A stretch of 6,141 bases of DNA, from NCBI GenBank assembly GCA_024636425.1, contig JAGXHB010000002.1:1-6141 (forward strand), in the 5' to 3' direction. A program made the position numbers and the translations under genes. Of this stretch, positions 5,692 to 6,141 are shown in pieces (positions within the stretch are counted from its first letter, which is position 1; the number at the start of each line of letters is the position of its first letter). The notes beneath the pieces were generated by a model. The model made no database searches and was not told the origin of the DNA. It worked only from the letters and a program-made list of their open reading frames with translations. The DNA comes from Roseobacter sp. (lineage in GTDB: Bacteria > Pseudomonadota > Alphaproteobacteria > Rhodobacterales > Rhodobacteraceae).

Positions 5692-6141
5692 TTAGCCCCA
5701 GCACAGATCCGTGCCTTCAGCGACCGAGATGCTGTCGACGCCGTCAGCAGGTTCGTCCGTCACCAGCGCAACGCCGGTGTCAAAGAAATCCTTGCCTTCG
5801 GTGTTCTGCGGCTTGGTGCCGTCAGCAGCAAAAGCGGCAATCGCCTCGATCCCCTTAGACGCCATCAACAGTGGATACTGCTGCGCCGTTGCACCGATCA
5901 CGCCGTCGGCGATGTTCTGCACGCCGGGGCAACCGCCGTCGACAGAGACGATTAGCACGTCGTTTTCACGGCCAAAGGACTTCAGCGCCTCATAAGCACC
6001 CGCAGCTGCAGGTTCGTTGATGGTATAGACCACGTTGATCATCGGATCGACGGCCAGAAGGTTCTCCATCGCCTTGCGGCCACCTTCTTCGTTGCCGGCG
6101 GTGATGTCATTGCCGACGATGCGCGCGTCATCTTCGTCGCC
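5692..6141 (-). CDS. frcB: Periplasmic sugar-binding protein, FrcB-like, C-terminal part (5' end outside the window)
   Basis: This is the C-terminal 149 residues of a substrate-binding protein of the ribose/fructose type (periplasmic-binding-protein fold I, Peripla_BP_4). FrcB would capture the sugar in the periplasm and hand it to FrcC. The frame is open to the right edge. Reading back from the edge gives GDEDDARIVGNDITAG, then GMENLL-like sequence, then VVYTINEPAAAGAYEAL. The Met at 6069 is therefore internal and not a start. Ligand-cleft elements visible are the INEP segment, VDGG with its Asp, and GATAQQYP. The signal peptide and about half of the usual 320-340 residues lie outside. It is the first gene of the frcBCA order, 123 bases before frcC. 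Its rhizobial homologue binds fructose and also ribose and mannose, so the exact substrate here remains open. Confidence 0.9.
   Translation of the reverse strand, partial: GDEDDARIVGNDITAGNEEGGRKAMENLLAVDPMINVVYTINEPAAAGAYEALKSFGRENDVLIVSVDGGCPGVQNIADGVIGATAQQYPLLMASKGIEAIAAFAADGTKPQNTEGKDFFDTGVALVTDEPADGVDSISVAEGTDLCWG

Noticed and set aside
4885..5955. Long plus-strand open frame (356 codons) antisense to frcC and frcB
   Set aside because: It crosses two well-supported genes and their hairpin-rich gap. Its product is rich in His, Gln and Arg with no known motif, as expected for the antisense of GC-rich coding DNA.
1..6141. CRISPR array, tRNA, rRNA or phage genes
   Set aside because: No regularly spaced direct repeats, cloverleaf-like tRNA sequence, rRNA segments or phage-like proteins were seen on either strand.

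Overview
The window looks like accessory-flanked chromosomal DNA from an alphaproteobacterium, most likely a Rhodobacterales/Roseobacter-group member. It is moderately GC-rich. The sugar transporter genes are very close in sequence and order to the rhizobial frcBCA fructose transporter, and the insertion sequence is an IS66-type element with a tnpA/tnpB pair. The taxonomic call is an inference from protein resemblance, not from a marker gene.

Layout. (1) Positions 1-861, minus strand: the 5' end of an IS66-family insertion sequence, with tnpB and tnpA overlapping by 4 bases (ATGA). The tnpC transposase gene and the other terminal repeat lie off the left edge. The tnpA leader carries a perfect 10-bp inverted repeat, and a plausible element end (plus-strand TTAC) is at 858-861. 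(2) Positions 862-1167: about 300 bases without a convincing gene, holding several short inverted repeats. One is a 7-bp perfect stem ending 3 nt before the next start codon. (3) Positions 1168-3681, plus strand: one large gene for a CPA1-type Na+/H+ antiporter with a long helical cytoplasmic tail and a C-terminal cyclic-nucleotide-binding-like domain, the same order of parts as plant SOS1. Its reading frame stays open for a further 163 codons upstream, into the IS element, so an automatic start call would be wrong. (4) Positions 3689-3722: a rho-independent terminator for the antiporter. (5) Positions 3731-6141, minus strand: frcA, frcC and the 3' part of frcB, forming a CUT2-type sugar ABC importer. 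frcC and frcA overlap by one base (TAATG). A 123-base frcB-frcC gap contains three hairpins, which fits the common pattern of more binding-protein mRNA than permease mRNA.

How the parts work together. FrcB would capture a monosaccharide (fructose in the best-studied relative) in the periplasm, FrcC forms the inner-membrane channel, and FrcA hydrolyses ATP as a homodimer. The antiporter is convergent to this operon, and nothing in the sequence links the two functionally. It probably exports Na+ (or K+) against H+ and may sense a ligand through its C-terminal domain. No clearly new multi-gene system is visible. The points most worth checking are the SOS1-like antiporter with a changed nucleotide-binding cassette, the hairpin at its start codon, and the hairpin-rich frcB-frcC gap.
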